DNA of 43,285 bases from Acidobacteriaceae bacterium (lineage in GTDB: Bacteria > Acidobacteriota > Terriglobia > Terriglobales > Acidobacteriaceae), in the NCBI GenBank assembly GCA_003139795.1, contig PLGM01000096.1, positions 1 through 43,285 on the forward strand, read 5' to 3'. Within the stretch, counting starts at the first letter, position 1. Each line of letters opens with the position of its first letter. A program made the position numbers and the translations under genes. Below are positions 7,619 through 17,000 of the stretch, piece by piece. The notes under the pieces were generated by a model that was given only the letters and a program-made list of their open reading frames with translations, was not told the DNA's origin and made no database searches.

Positions 7619-9010
7619 CTACTTATTGGCTGTAAGCACCTTGGCCGGCGCCGGCGGGTTGACTTGCGCGTTGAGGAAGTTGGTGAGGTCGTCTACATCC
7701 TGTTTGACGCCGACCATGGGGGGCATGAAGCGGCGGTAGGGCGAGTCGGGCTTGTAGTCGTGGAGCATGGTGATGAAGTTGCCGATGTTGGCGCTATCGC
7801 GTCCGGCAAGGAGTTGGGCGAGCGGGCGGTAGCCGTTGAGGGTGTGGCAGGAGCCACATTCACCGCGGTAGATGGCTTCGCCGCGGGAGTAGCTCGTCGT
7901 CGATCCGTTCCAGACCCAGTTAGTGTGGGCCAGATAGCCCTCGGAGTTGATGCGGGCGACGTAGGGTACGCGGACGCCGTTCGAGAACATCCAGCGGCCG
8001 ATGACGTAGGGCTTGCGGAGCATTTCGCGGGCGTACTCGCCGGAGGCAGTGGCGATGAGGGCCAGCAGGAGCACGGCCAGGGCGTGGGAGAGATTGAATT
8101 CCACGGGGTTGCGATAGGCGAGATAGTAGGCGACGCCGACGATGGTGGCCGAGGTGACGATGATGATGAGGGCAATGCGGGTGACGGTGGAAAAGGTTCC
8201 GGCGCCGATGGTGTCGATGCCCAGGGTGAGCAGGGCGCGCTGCGATGCGGGGACCATGAAGAGGTACCAGATCATGAGGAAGGGCGTGGCGACAAAGGAA
8301 GGCACGAGCCACTTGACGCTCCACTTGACGAGCGCGGTTTTGAGGGCGGGCTGCCTGTCGCCGTCGATGCGGCTGGCGCTGATGAGCGCCCAGACGCCGG
8401 CCAGCGAGGTGCAGACGCAGGTGCGCAGAAAGAGGCTTGGCCAATAAGTGGGATTGAAGAAGGCATTCCAGAATTTGAAGGCTTCGTGGCCGGTGCCGGC
8501 GACGGCGAGCCAGGCGTCGCCGGGCGTGAGCATGAAGGAGAGAATGCCGTTGATGATGACCAGGGTGCAGAACGATGCGCCGGCATAGACCCAGCCCACG
8601 GTGAGATGCAGTTTGGGGTCGATGCGGTTCCAGGTGTAGTAGTAGACGGCGGCGGTGGTGAGTTCGACGATGAAGAAGACCCACTCGATGGCCCAGCCGA
8701 AGACGAAGTTGTGGATGAGCGTGCTGGTGGCCTCGGGATGCGTGAGGCCGATGGCGAACCAGATGCCGACGCCGGAGATGGTGCCGAAGACCCCGGTGAG
8801 GATGAGGAAAAACTTCGAGTAGCTGACAAGCTGCGCGAGCCAGTCGATGCGGGTCTCCAGGTCGGCGATGCGCATGGCCTTGCGCTCGGCGAGGGGGAGA
8901 TAAAAGCCTCCGCCGACGGCAAACTGCGAGATCATGACGTGGAAGATGGCGATGATGCCGATCACCCAGCCGGAGCCGAGAATTGGAATGTCCCAGAATG
9001 GATAGTTCAT
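7619..9010 (-). CDS. cytochrome bd subunit I-like protein fused to c-type cytochrome
   Basis: A 463-residue membrane protein. The first 330 or so residues resemble CydA: an N-terminal helix with His24 in IIAIFHVMISQFAVGGG (the position of the high-spin haem ligand) and an IEWVFFIVEL helix carrying two glutamates, like the conserved pair near E99/E107. The helix where CydA has its b558 His ligand reads VYAGASFCTLVIINGILSF with no His, so this haem may be absent. The C-terminal 90 residues form a monohaem cytochrome c (CGSCH at residues 385-389; axial Met probably in FMPPMVG). It is the last gene of a minus-strand operon after the cytochrome b gene (15-base gap). It is probably an electron-accepting module for the Rieske/b complex rather than a standard bd oxidase; no CydB homologue is adjacent. 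Confidence 0.82.
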   Translation of the reverse strand: MNYPFWDIPILGSGWVIGIIAIFHVMISQFAVGGGFYLPLAERKAMRIADLETRIDWLAQLVSYSKFFLILTGVFGTISGVGIWFAIGLTHPEATSTLIHNFVFGWAIEWVFFIVELTTAAVYYYTWNRIDPKLHLTVGWVYAGASFCTLVIINGILSFMLTPGDAWLAVAGTGHEAFKFWNAFFNPTYWPSLFLRTCVCTSLAGVWALISASRIDGDRQPALKTALVKWSVKWLVPSFVATPFLMIWYLFMVPASQRALLTLGIDTIGAGTFSTVTRIALIIIVTSATIVGVAYYLAYRNPVEFNLSHALAVLLLALIATASGEYAREMLRKPYVIGRWMFSNGVRVPYVARINSEGYLAHTNWVWNGSTTSYSRGEAIYRGECGSCHTLNGYRPLAQLLAGRDSANIGNFITMLHDYKPDSPYRRFMPPMVGVKQDVDDLTNFLNAQVNPPAPAKVLTANK

Positions 9011-9025
9011 GGTTGGTCTCGCTTC

Positions 9026-10114
9026 TTATCGAATGGTCCAATAGCCGATGACAGTGGTGGCCAGCAGGGCGAAAACCGCGAGCAGGCCGAAGTAGTGAGC
9101 GGCACGGCCGCGCTGGCCGGAAGGCTTACCGGTGTCGTAGAAGGGAATGAGAATCCACAGCACGATGCCGATGGTGAAGAGCAGGATTCCCGCGATCTCG
9201 CCGGCTTCGCCGGGGAGCACGCTGCCCAGCAGCTTGAGCATCTCGAAGGGACTCATGAAGTACCACTCGGGATGGATGCCGGTAGGGGCGGGGACGAGGG
9301 AATCGGCCTGCCTGCCGAGGGCCCAGGGAAAGACCGAGGCCAGCAGGGCGAGGATGTTGAGCGAGATGAGCCACATGGCCAAATCCTTGCGCAGGAAGTT
9401 GGGCATGAAGGGAATGCTCTTGCGCTTGTTTGCGGGTTTGGCTTCTTCGCTGGGGGGCGAGGCGTTGCCGTGGCGCTGGACAAGCCAAAGGTGAAACGCC
9501 AGCAGCGGCAGGAACAAGGCCGGCAGCACCACGACGTGGAGGGCAAAGAAGCGCTGCACGGTGAATTCGCTTACATCCGGGCCGCCGCGCAGCATGTTGG
9601 CGAGGGCCTCACCGACAAAGGGAATGGCCATCGGAATCTGGAGGCCGACCTTGGTGGCAAAGTAGCTGAGCTCGTCCATGGGCAGCAGGTAGCCGGAGAA
9701 ACCGAAGACCGAGGCGATGCCCAGCAGGACCATGCCGCTGAGCCAGCCGAACTCGCGCGGCTTGCGGTAGGCCTTCATGAAGTAGACCGAGAACATGTGC
9801 ACGAGGATGGAGAAGATCATCAGGTTGGCGGACCAGGCGTGGGCGGAACGGATGAGCCAGCCGAAGTGCATGACGAACGTGATCTGGCGGACCGACTCGT
9901 AGGCCTCGGCGCCGGGGCGGTAGTAGACGAGCAGCAGGACGCCGGTGAAGCACTGGACGAGGAAGAGGAACAGCGAGATGCCGCCCCAGTAGTACCAGAA
10001 GGCTTGGGAGTGGACGGGGACGGTCTTGTGGCGCGCAAAGGCGGCCAGCTCGGAGAGGCCCAGGCGCTCATCGACCCAGTCGTAAACAGTGGATGGAGTG
10101 GTCTTTGAAGTCAT
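9026..10114 (-). CDS. cytochrome b of a bc/b6f-type quinol oxidoreductase
   Basis: A 362-residue integral membrane protein joining the cytochrome b6 and subunit IV regions. Bis-haem ligands are visible as HAWSANLMIFSILVH (13 residues between the His) and HVVVLPALFLPLLAFH (14 between, the b6-type spacing). The quinol-site motif PEWY appears in GIHPEWYFMSP. The protein oxidises (mena)quinol together with the Rieske protein encoded 18 bases upstream. The ATG at 10114 follows the Rieske stop directly. The neighbourhood lacks a classical cytochrome c1; the fused c-type domain encoded downstream may replace it. Confidence 0.93.
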   Translation of the reverse strand: MTSKTTPSTVYDWVDERLGLSELAAFARHKTVPVHSQAFWYYWGGISLFLFLVQCFTGVLLLVYYRPGAEAYESVRQITFVMHFGWLIRSAHAWSANLMIFSILVHMFSVYFMKAYRKPREFGWLSGMVLLGIASVFGFSGYLLPMDELSYFATKVGLQIPMAIPFVGEALANMLRGGPDVSEFTVQRFFALHVVVLPALFLPLLAFHLWLVQRHGNASPPSEEAKPANKRKSIPFMPNFLRKDLAMWLISLNILALLASVFPWALGRQADSLVPAPTGIHPEWYFMSPFEMLKLLGSVLPGEAGEIAGILLFTIGIVLWILIPFYDTGKPSGQRGRAAHYFGLLAVFALLATTVIGYWTIR

Positions 10115-10132
10115 GCCTTTTTATCCTTTGCG

Positions 10133-10624
10133 TTACGCGCGCGCGACTTCCACGCCGGCATCGTTGACGGCCGTTTTGAAGAGCTTGAGCGGCTTGGGCG
10201 GCGAACCGCTGACGTTGGCGCCGGTATAGGCGTTGTAGACGCCGCCGTGGCAGGCGCAGTGGATGCGGTCGGCCTGGGGCTCATACTGCACGGTGCAGCC
10301 GAGGTGGGTGCAGACCGCGGTCAGGGCAATCCAGCGGCCGTCGGCGTGATGGATGAGCATGGCCGGAGCGGTGCCGAACTTGAACATCAGCACCGAGCCC
10401 AGGGGCAGCTTTTGCGCGTCCTTGAGAGTGACTTCAGTGACGGCCGTGGCAGAGAGCGCCATCTCCTCGGGGGAGGCGAGGTAACGGTAGATGGGATAGG
10501 CAAGGGCAGCGGTGTACAAGAGGCCCGCTGCGCCGGCCGCGGCCAGAAAGGCGCGGCGCGTGGCTTGCTCGCCGGGCGTCTCGGGTTCCTGGACGATGGT
10601 TGCGGGATTTGTCAGTTCACTCAT
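10133..10624 (-). CDS. Rieske iron-sulfur protein
   Basis: A 163-residue protein. A twin-arginine-type N-terminus (TRRAFLAAAGAAGLLYTAALA, about residues 23-43) serves as signal and membrane anchor. The 2Fe-2S ligands are in CTHLGC and CACHGG, the two Rieske boxes, each with the expected Cys-His pair. It carries electrons from quinol to the c-type haem acceptor of the complex. The ATG at 10624 was chosen: it overlaps the preceding membrane-protein stop by 4 bases, and the protein has normal Rieske length from there, while the longer open frame upstream is a shadow. Confidence 0.94.
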   Translation of the reverse strand: MSELTNPATIVQEPETPGEQATRRAFLAAAGAAGLLYTAALAYPIYRYLASPEEMALSATAVTEVTLKDAQKLPLGSVLMFKFGTAPAMLIHHADGRWIALTAVCTHLGCTVQYEPQADRIHCACHGGVYNAYTGANVSGSPPKPLKLFKTAVNDAGVEVARA

Positions 10625-11748
10625 ATAGAAATCGCGCCCTCCATAACTTTCCTTGCGCGCGCCACAACGGACACGAGCCAGCCAATGACACCCAGGCCTG
10701 CGACGAAGAGGACGAGGAACAGTCCCACGACGCCCCAGTTGGTGACTACGGCGCGATCCCACACGTCGTAGCCTTTGCTGAGCAGGGTGAGGTCGCGCAC
10801 GCCGTCGCGGTAGACGGTGAAGGTGATTTCGACCAGCACGGCAAGGAGAACACCGGTCCAGGCGAGAAAGCCGGACAGGCCGATGGAGATTTTGCCGAAT
10901 CCGGCCAGGATGCCTACCAGGACGGCAACCACGACCAGGGCCAGCCAGCCATAACCGGCGAAGCCGGCGAACTTGTAGAGAGGATGCGTGGCGAGACCGG
11001 CTTTCACCACCGCGGGCTGGACGCCGGCGGCCCACAAACCGGCTGTGAGATAGACGAGGCCGAAGACAGCGGCGACCTTGCCGCCGAGCGAGGCGACGAA
11101 GCGCTTTTCCTCCGCGGTGAAGGTGCTGCGGCCGGAGAGATAGATGAGCCACAATCCGCCGATGAAGAGGCCGCCGGCCAGCATGAGCAGCCAGCGCGGG
11201 GTGAGCGTGGGGTCGCCGGTGGGCAGATAGGCGCCGGCGGCAGAGGCGGAGTACATATCGCGCCAGACTTCGGGGCGCAGCATCAGCGTCATGTTGGTGG
11301 AAAGCAGGCGGGCGATGCAACCGGCCAGCAGCCAAGCGCTGAGGCCCACCCACCAGGCGGATTCGCCTGCCTCAAGCCGTGCGGAGAAGCGGTAGAGCAG
11401 CCAGTAGGTGAGGATGAGGATGGCGACGATGGAGATCCAATAGAGGCCGATGAGGACGCTGCTGGTGTAGAGCGCGCGGCCATAGAGGACTTGAGCGAAC
11501 AGCAGCGGCGGCACGGCGAGATTGATCACGAAGGTCATCACCACCGTGAGGCGGCGGGCCAAGGCCCTGGCGGTGACCAGCGATTGCGGCGAGCCGCGGA
11601 AGAGACTGAGCAGGACGGCGAGCAGCAGTCCGCCCAGGAGCATTTCCACGGCGACAAAGTGCAATGACAGCGTCACGATATGGAGCAGCTTGAGCAGCCA
11701 TATCGGGGCTGGCAATGGAATGGGATCTACAGCGGGAAACGATTGCAT
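10621..11748 (-). CDS. polytopic membrane protein of the respiratory operon, possible CydA relative
   Basis: A 375-residue protein with about nine membrane helices and no signal peptide. The first helix, WLLKLLHIVTLSLHFVAVEM, has the His and the short Gly motif in the same relative place as the first helix of the bd-like protein encoded at 7619-9010, which suggests remote homology to cytochrome bd subunit I. This is inference. It opens the operon and its stop overlaps the Rieske start (ATGA), so it is very likely a structural subunit of the same complex. The ATG at 11748 is preferred with AAAGG upstream; a GTG at 11790 would add 14 hydrophilic residues. Confidence 0.72.
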   Translation of the reverse strand: MQSFPAVDPIPLPAPIWLLKLLHIVTLSLHFVAVEMLLGGLLLAVLLSLFRGSPQSLVTARALARRLTVVMTFVINLAVPPLLFAQVLYGRALYTSSVLIGLYWISIVAILILTYWLLYRFSARLEAGESAWWVGLSAWLLAGCIARLLSTNMTLMLRPEVWRDMYSASAAGAYLPTGDPTLTPRWLLMLAGGLFIGGLWLIYLSGRSTFTAEEKRFVASLGGKVAAVFGLVYLTAGLWAAGVQPAVVKAGLATHPLYKFAGFAGYGWLALVVVAVLVGILAGFGKISIGLSGFLAWTGVLLAVLVEITFTVYRDGVRDLTLLSKGYDVWDRAVVTNWGVVGLFLVLFVAGLGVIGWLVSVVARARKVMEGAISI

Positions 11749-11978
11749 GGCAACCTTTGAAACCCTGGGAATTGGTTTGAGTTTAGCCACGCTCAGGAAC
11801 GGGCGATTGTGACCCGGCTCACCCTAGTTCATTGGTGTGCGACCCGGTTGCCGGAAGGCGATGGCGGGGGTTGTGTGGGGCGCAATTCGGGTGGAGAATG
11901 GAGCACAGACCCTGTGCTTAAGCCGCTCCGGAATGGGCACTCCACCTTTCGGACGATACTGGCGATAATCCCGCCCCG

Positions 11979-11984
11979 TATACT
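11979..11984 (+). promoter_or_regulatory. -10 box for a leaderless transcript
   Basis: TATACT ends 7 bases before the ATG at 11992, so a transcription start at the usual distance would fall at or next to the start codon. No Shine-Dalgarno sequence precedes that ATG. No good -35 box is visible. Confidence 0.4.
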
Positions 11985-11991
11985 GGCTGCC

Positions 11992-13872
11992 ATGTTTGAG
12001 GCACTGCGCGCGACCACTTTACTGGGACTGCTGGCGGCGGGAATTCCCGCACTTGTTTTCGCACAAGCCACAGGTCCCGGTGTTCTTTCCCCAGGGCAAA
12101 CAACCGAAAAACCCGCCGCGAGCGCGGTTTCCCAGGTTTCAAATGCGAAACCCGTGGCACCCGGCGGCCAGGAGACCGGCACGCCTCATCCGCTCCTGCT
12201 TGACGAGAAGCACCGGCCGATTACGGCGGGCGGATTCGTGAAGACCGGACCGGTGGTGCTTATCGACGACTCGGAAAAGGCGGGGCTGACGCACTGGACG
12301 CACAAGATGGGCACGCCGGCGAAGAGCTACATCATCGAGACCAAGGGCTCGGGGGTGGGGCTGATCGACTACGACAACTCGGGCTGGCTGTCGATCTACG
12401 TCGTGAACGGCTCGACCGTGGACGCGCTGACGGGCAAGGAGACGCCGCCGCACGCGGCGCTCTTCCACAACAACCACGACGGGACGTTTACGGATGTGGC
12501 GGCCAAGGCGGGCGTGACCAACGACCGCTGGGGCACGGGCGTGGCGATTGCCGACTACGACAACGACGGCTGGCCGGATATTTTTGTGTCCAATGTAGGG
12601 AAAAACCGCCTGTACCACAACAATCACGACGGAACATTCACCGACGTGGCGGAAAAGGCCGGGGTGCAACTGGGCAACTGGTCGAGCGGCGCGACGTGGG
12701 GCGACTACGACGGGGATGGGCGGCTGGACCTGTTTGTGGCGGGCTATCTGCACTGGGATTGGAACAACCTGCCCAACAGCAAGGAAACCGGGGGCAACAA
12801 CGCATTCTGCACCTTCCGCGGCGAAGCTGTGGCTTGCGGGCCGCGGGGGCTGAAGGGCGAGCCGGATCATCTGTTTCACAACAACGGCGACGGGACGTTT
12901 ACCGACGTGAGCGAGAAGGCCGGGGTGGCCGACAAGCCGGGCTACTACGGGCTGGGCGCGGTGTTTGTGGACATCAACAACGACGGCAAGGTGGATTTGC
13001 TGGTGGGCAACGACTCGACGCCGAATTATATGTATTTGAACAAGGGCGACGGGACGTTTGAGGATGTGAGCTACGCGTCGGGGTTCGCGCTGAACGAAGC
13101 GGGGCGCGAGACGGCGTCGATGGGCATCGCGGTGGGCGATTACCAGAACAACGGGCAACTGGCGATCTTCGATACCACCTTTTCCGACGATTACAAGCCG
13201 TTTTACAGGAACGAGGGCGACGGCAACCTGACAGACATAAGCTACCAGTTGGGAATTGCGGAGATTTCAGTTCCCTTCCTCAGCTGGGGCGATGCGTTTC
13301 TGGACTACGACAACGACGGCTGGAAGGACCTGCTGATGGCCGACGGGCACGTGTACCCGGAGGCGGACAAGTATGCGTGGGGCACGAGCTGGGCCGAGCG
13401 GCCGATGCTGTTCCACAACATCGAGGGCAAGCGGTTCGAGGCGGTGCCGGCGGTGGAGGGTTCGGGGCTGGCGGTGGTGATTGCCGGGCGAGGGATGGCG
13501 GTGGGGGACCTGTTTAACGACGGCAAGCTGGACGCGGTGATCAACGTGATGGATGGGCACCCGGTGTTGCTGAGGAACGTGAACGCGGACAAGAACCACT
13601 GGCTGGAACTGAAGCTGGTGGGCGGGCCGAAAAGCCCGCGCGACGCGGTGGGAGCGACGGTGTATGTGACTGCCAACGGGATGAAGCAACGCGGGGATGT
13701 GATCAGCGGGGGAAGTTATCTTTCGTCGAACGATCCGCGGCCGCACTTTGGGCTCGGGCAGGCGAAGACGGTGGACGCGATCGAGATCCACTGGCCGAGC
13801 GGAAGGCAAGAGAATTTCACCGTGCCGGGAGTGGATCGGATTGTGACGATTACGGAGGGGACGGGGAAGTAG
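11992..13872 (+). CDS. secreted CRTAC/FG-GAP repeat protein with ASPIC_UnbV domain
   Basis: A 626-residue exported protein. A Sec signal (ATTLLGLLAAGIPALVFAQA, about residues 7-26) leads into a low-complexity linker, then repeated VCBS/FG-GAP blades (DYDNDGWPDIFVSN, HNNHDGTFTDVAEKAG and similar) with calcium-binding DxDxDG loops. It ends in an ASPIC_UnbV domain (HFGLGQAKTVDAIEIHWPSG). Such proteins form extracellular beta-propellers; the biochemical role is not established. The ATG at 11992 was chosen because the signal peptide starts there and a TATACT box sits just upstream; the frame opens earlier, at 11809. Residues about 46-58 (SQVSNAKPVAPGG) are encoded by a dispersed palindromic repeat. 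Confidence 0.88.
   Translation: MFEALRATTLLGLLAAGIPALVFAQATGPGVLSPGQTTEKPAASAVSQVSNAKPVAPGGQETGTPHPLLLDEKHRPITAGGFVKTGPVVLIDDSEKAGLTHWTHKMGTPAKSYIIETKGSGVGLIDYDNSGWLSIYVVNGSTVDALTGKETPPHAALFHNNHDGTFTDVAAKAGVTNDRWGTGVAIADYDNDGWPDIFVSNVGKNRLYHNNHDGTFTDVAEKAGVQLGNWSSGATWGDYDGDGRLDLFVAGYLHWDWNNLPNSKETGGNNAFCTFRGEAVACGPRGLKGEPDHLFHNNGDGTFTDVSEKAGVADKPGYYGLGAVFVDINNDGKVDLLVGNDSTPNYMYLNKGDGTFEDVSYASGFALNEAGRETASMGIAVGDYQNNGQLAIFDTTFSDDYKPFYRNEGDGNLTDISYQLGIAEISVPFLSWGDAFLDYDNDGWKDLLMADGHVYPEADKYAWGTSWAERPMLFHNIEGKRFEAVPAVEGSGLAVVIAGRGMAVGDLFNDGKLDAVINVMDGHPVLLRNVNADKNHWLELKLVGGPKSPRDAVGATVYVTANGMKQRGDVISGGSYLSSNDPRPHFGLGQAKTVDAIEIHWPSGRQENFTVPGVDRIVTITEGTGK
12126..12165. repeat. GGTCTC-type dispersed repeat, copy inside a coding sequence
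   Basis: This segment (GGTTTCCCAGGTTTC, AAATGCGAAACCCGTGG, CACCCGGC) aligns with 5812-5850 over its whole length. It lies in frame between the signal peptide and the first propeller blade of the 11992-13872 gene, where extra residues would be tolerated. Confidence 0.72.
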
Positions 13873-13875
13873 CTG

Positions 13876-13902
13876 GTCAATTGTCAGTTGTCAGTTGTCT
13901 TG
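13876..13902. repeat. heptamer tandem repeat GTCAGTT
   Basis: Units GTCAATT, GTCAGTT, GTCAGTT and a decayed GTCTTGG follow each other directly after the stop of the ASPIC gene. The 7-base period is the same as in the repeat at 14-55, although the unit sequence differs. Confidence 0.7.
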
Positions 13903-13931
13903 GGGGTCTGCGGGGTGCTTGGCACATAATG

Positions 13932-13966
13932 AGGGCCGTGGAGGCGATTGCTTCCACGGCCCTTTT
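13932..13966 (+). terminator. intrinsic terminator after the ASPIC gene
   Basis: Perfect 11-bp stem AGGGCCGTGGA / TCCACGGCCCT (13932-13942 and 13953-13963) with a 10-base loop, followed by TTTT. It is oriented for plus-strand transcription from the 11992-13872 gene and may also shield it from the convergent receptor gene. Confidence 0.85.
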
Positions 13967-14007
13967 GCCTTGCTCGAAAACATCTGTTGAAAAGGGATGA
14001 CTGCGAG

Positions 14008-17000
14008 TTAGAAGGTGATGCGCCCTGACAATTCCAGGCTGCGGGGGCCGGCGCCTTCGGCGGTTTGCAGGGCGGTGATGGAGCCGAAGCCGGAGGAGTC
14101 GACCTGCATGTTGGGCGGCTCGTAGTTGCGGTGGTTCAAGACGTTGGCAGCTTCGAGGCCGAACTGGAACTTCGACTTCTCATGGAGAGTGAGGTTCTTC
14201 ATCAGCGAGAGAGAAAAATTGGCCGTGCCGGGACCGACGACACCGCCTACGGGAGCATTGCCGAAGCGGCCGGTGCCGACGCCGGCGGGGGTTTGCAGGT
14301 TGAGGTAAGGAAAGGCGGCGGGATTGAGCCACTGGGAGGTGGTGCGATGGGGCGCGTAGAGCGAGACGTTTGTCAACTGATCGGGGCGGCTCTGGCCGAC
14401 GGTGGTGAGGATGTTGGTGTTGGCCGGATCTACGGAGTCTTCGTAGGGAGTGAGGAATGGGCCGCTCTCGAGGATGGCGACTCCGGCCAGCTGCCAGTCG
14501 CCGACAAAGCGGTTCAAGGCAGAGCCTGAGTTGAGCCAGGTCTGGCCTTTGCCAAAGGGCAGGTCGTAGAGATAAGTGGCCAGGAAGCGGTGCTCGCGGT
14601 CGTAGATGACGTTGCCGTAGTCGTGGCCGGGATTGAAGCGGTCAGTGAGGAAGCTGCCGCCGGCGACGGCAAAGGCGTTGGGCGTGGCGCCGCCGGCGTT
14701 GGATAAGTCGCGCGTAAAGGTGTAGCTGGCATCGAAGGAAAGCGACTTGCCGCTGTGGCGGGAGAGTTCGACGGCGCCGCTGGAATAGTTGCTTACGGCG
14801 GCATTGACGACGCTCTGGATGACGCTCCAGCAGGGATAGGGGCGGTGGTCGGCGATGAGGGTTCCTCCGTCGGAGATGCAGGCGCCGGAGGCTGCGGGCG
14901 CGGGATCGGTGTTGAAGTAGCCGATGGAGTTGGCGGGGACCTGGTTCAGGTCGACCATGGCCTCGAGGTTCTGGCCGTGGCTGGCGGTGTAAGAGAAGCG
15001 CGCGCCGATGCTGTGGCCGAAGTCCTGCTCGAGGGTGAGGTTCCACTGCTCGACCGAGGGGTCGCGGTAGCGGATGGGAAAGGCGTAGTAGAAGCCGGCG
15101 GTTCCAGCAGAACTTCCTGCGGCGGTGTTGAAGGGATTGGCGAAGGAGAGGAGCGGCGTGACGCCGTCGGAATCATAGGCCTGATTGTAGGTGGCCACGT
15201 AGCTGGAATGGACGGCCCAGCCGGAGACCAGCGAGAAGCCGAGCGGGGTTTCAATGAAGCGTCCCCAACCGCCGCGCAGCACGGTTTTTCCGTCGTGGTA
15301 AGGCTGCCAGGCAAAGCCCAGGCGCGGGCCCCAGTCGGTCCTGTCGGCGTAGCGCAACCCCTCGGGAATGCCGGCCTGCGCGGCAGTGAGGAGGGGAGTG
15401 GGCGCGATGGCGCTCAAAAAGGCGGAGGAGGCGAAGGACTCGGCCTGGGCGTTGGAGACAACGACAGCACCATTCACTGGCTCGCCGCCGATAGTGGCCG
15501 AGTAATCGGGCTGGAAGGTAGCGGTATTGTAGTGAATTTCATGGATGGGCGGATGGAGTTCGTAGCGCAGGCCCAGATTCAGGGTGAGGTTGGGAGAAAT
15601 CTTCCAGTCGTCCTGGGCAAAGAAGGCGTAAGCGAACCCAAGGCCGTTCATGGTTGGGTTGTTGGTAGAGCTGACCTCGGTATAGTCCGGCAGCCCAAGC
15701 AGGAATGCGGTGTAGGGGTCGCCGATGGCCTCGACGACAGCAGAGGTGTCGTTGAAGACATACCAGCCGGAGCGGTAGTTGCCGTAAACGTTGTCGTCGT
15801 GGTCGGAGATACGTTTGAAGTCGGCGCCTAATTTGAAGGCATGGTTGCGGTGAGTCCAGCTCACGTTGTCCAGCGCCTGGACGATCTGGCCGCGCTGCAT
15901 GCCGGGGTTGCCCGCGCCGGTAGACATGAAGCCGTTGATGAGCACCTGGGGAGCCTCGGACCAGTCGGTATCCGGCTGGGGAACGGCGATGCTGGTTTGA
16001 TTGAGGAGCGTGGAGGTGGAGTAGCTCTGGGTCTCCGAGGTGTGCTGGGCGTTGTATCCGCCGCGAAACTCGTTGAGCAGGTGGGGTGAGAAGACGAAGT
16101 TGTGGGCGAAGGTCAGGCCCTCGTCGATCTCAGGGGTGTTGTAGGCGCCTTGCAGCGGGCTGCCGGCCTCTGCGCAGTAGGTGAAGGTGCAGGCGGCCGA
16201 AGGCGCGGTGGTGACCTGACGGTTCTTGTAGGAGAAGCGGGCGAAGATTGTCTGCCGGGAGGAGATGGTGCGGTCCAGGCGCACGTCGCCCTGGTTCGAC
16301 GAGATGGGCGAAGGGAAGTTGATCTGGTAGTTGTTGGCGTAGGAGCCGGTTGCGCCATAGTCGGGCGTGGGCATCAGGTACTGAAGCAGGTTGGCGGAGA
16401 TTTGGCTGACGGGGACGTTGGCGGGATCAATCGGGGTGACGCCGTCGGGCTCGTAGATGGCCGTCACGCCCTGGCCGGCGAGATAGCTGGTGAGGTTGCC
16501 GTTGCGCATGTCCATGGAGGGCACGCTGAGCAGAATGGGCGTCTGGCGCGGCAGCCGCAGGCCCTCGAAGCTGATGAAGAAGAACGTATTGTCGTGGCCG
16601 TTGAAAAGCCGCGGAATCTCGAGCGGGCCGCCGAGGGTTCCGCCGAAGTCGTTCATGATGATCTTCGGCTTGGAGAGCGCGAAGGTGTTGTTGGAGTTGA
16701 GGACGGTGTTCTCGTGGTTCTCGAATGTGCCGCCATGGAAATGGTTGGTGCCGGCCTTGGAGACAGTGGTGATGTCGGCCACGCCGCCGAACTCGGCGCC
16801 GTTGTTGGACTCCGAGACGCGGATCTCCTCGATGGAGTTGAAGGAGGGAAACATCTCGTTGACGGGGCCGGAGTACTCGACGCCGACCGAGGAGATGCCG
16901 TCGATGGTGACGCTGAGCAGGGCGGCGGTGGTGCCGTCGACGGCCAGGTTGCCGCCATCGTCGGTCTGCACGCCGGCCTCGGTGGTGAGCGTGGAAATGG

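Noticed and set aside
7586-10108. 840-codon open frame on the plus strand, Asp/Glu/Gly-rich
   Set aside because: It is the antisense of the cytochrome b and bd-like genes; the composition (runs of D, E, G, H) is typical of a reverse-complement shadow, and the minus-strand products have clear haem motifs.
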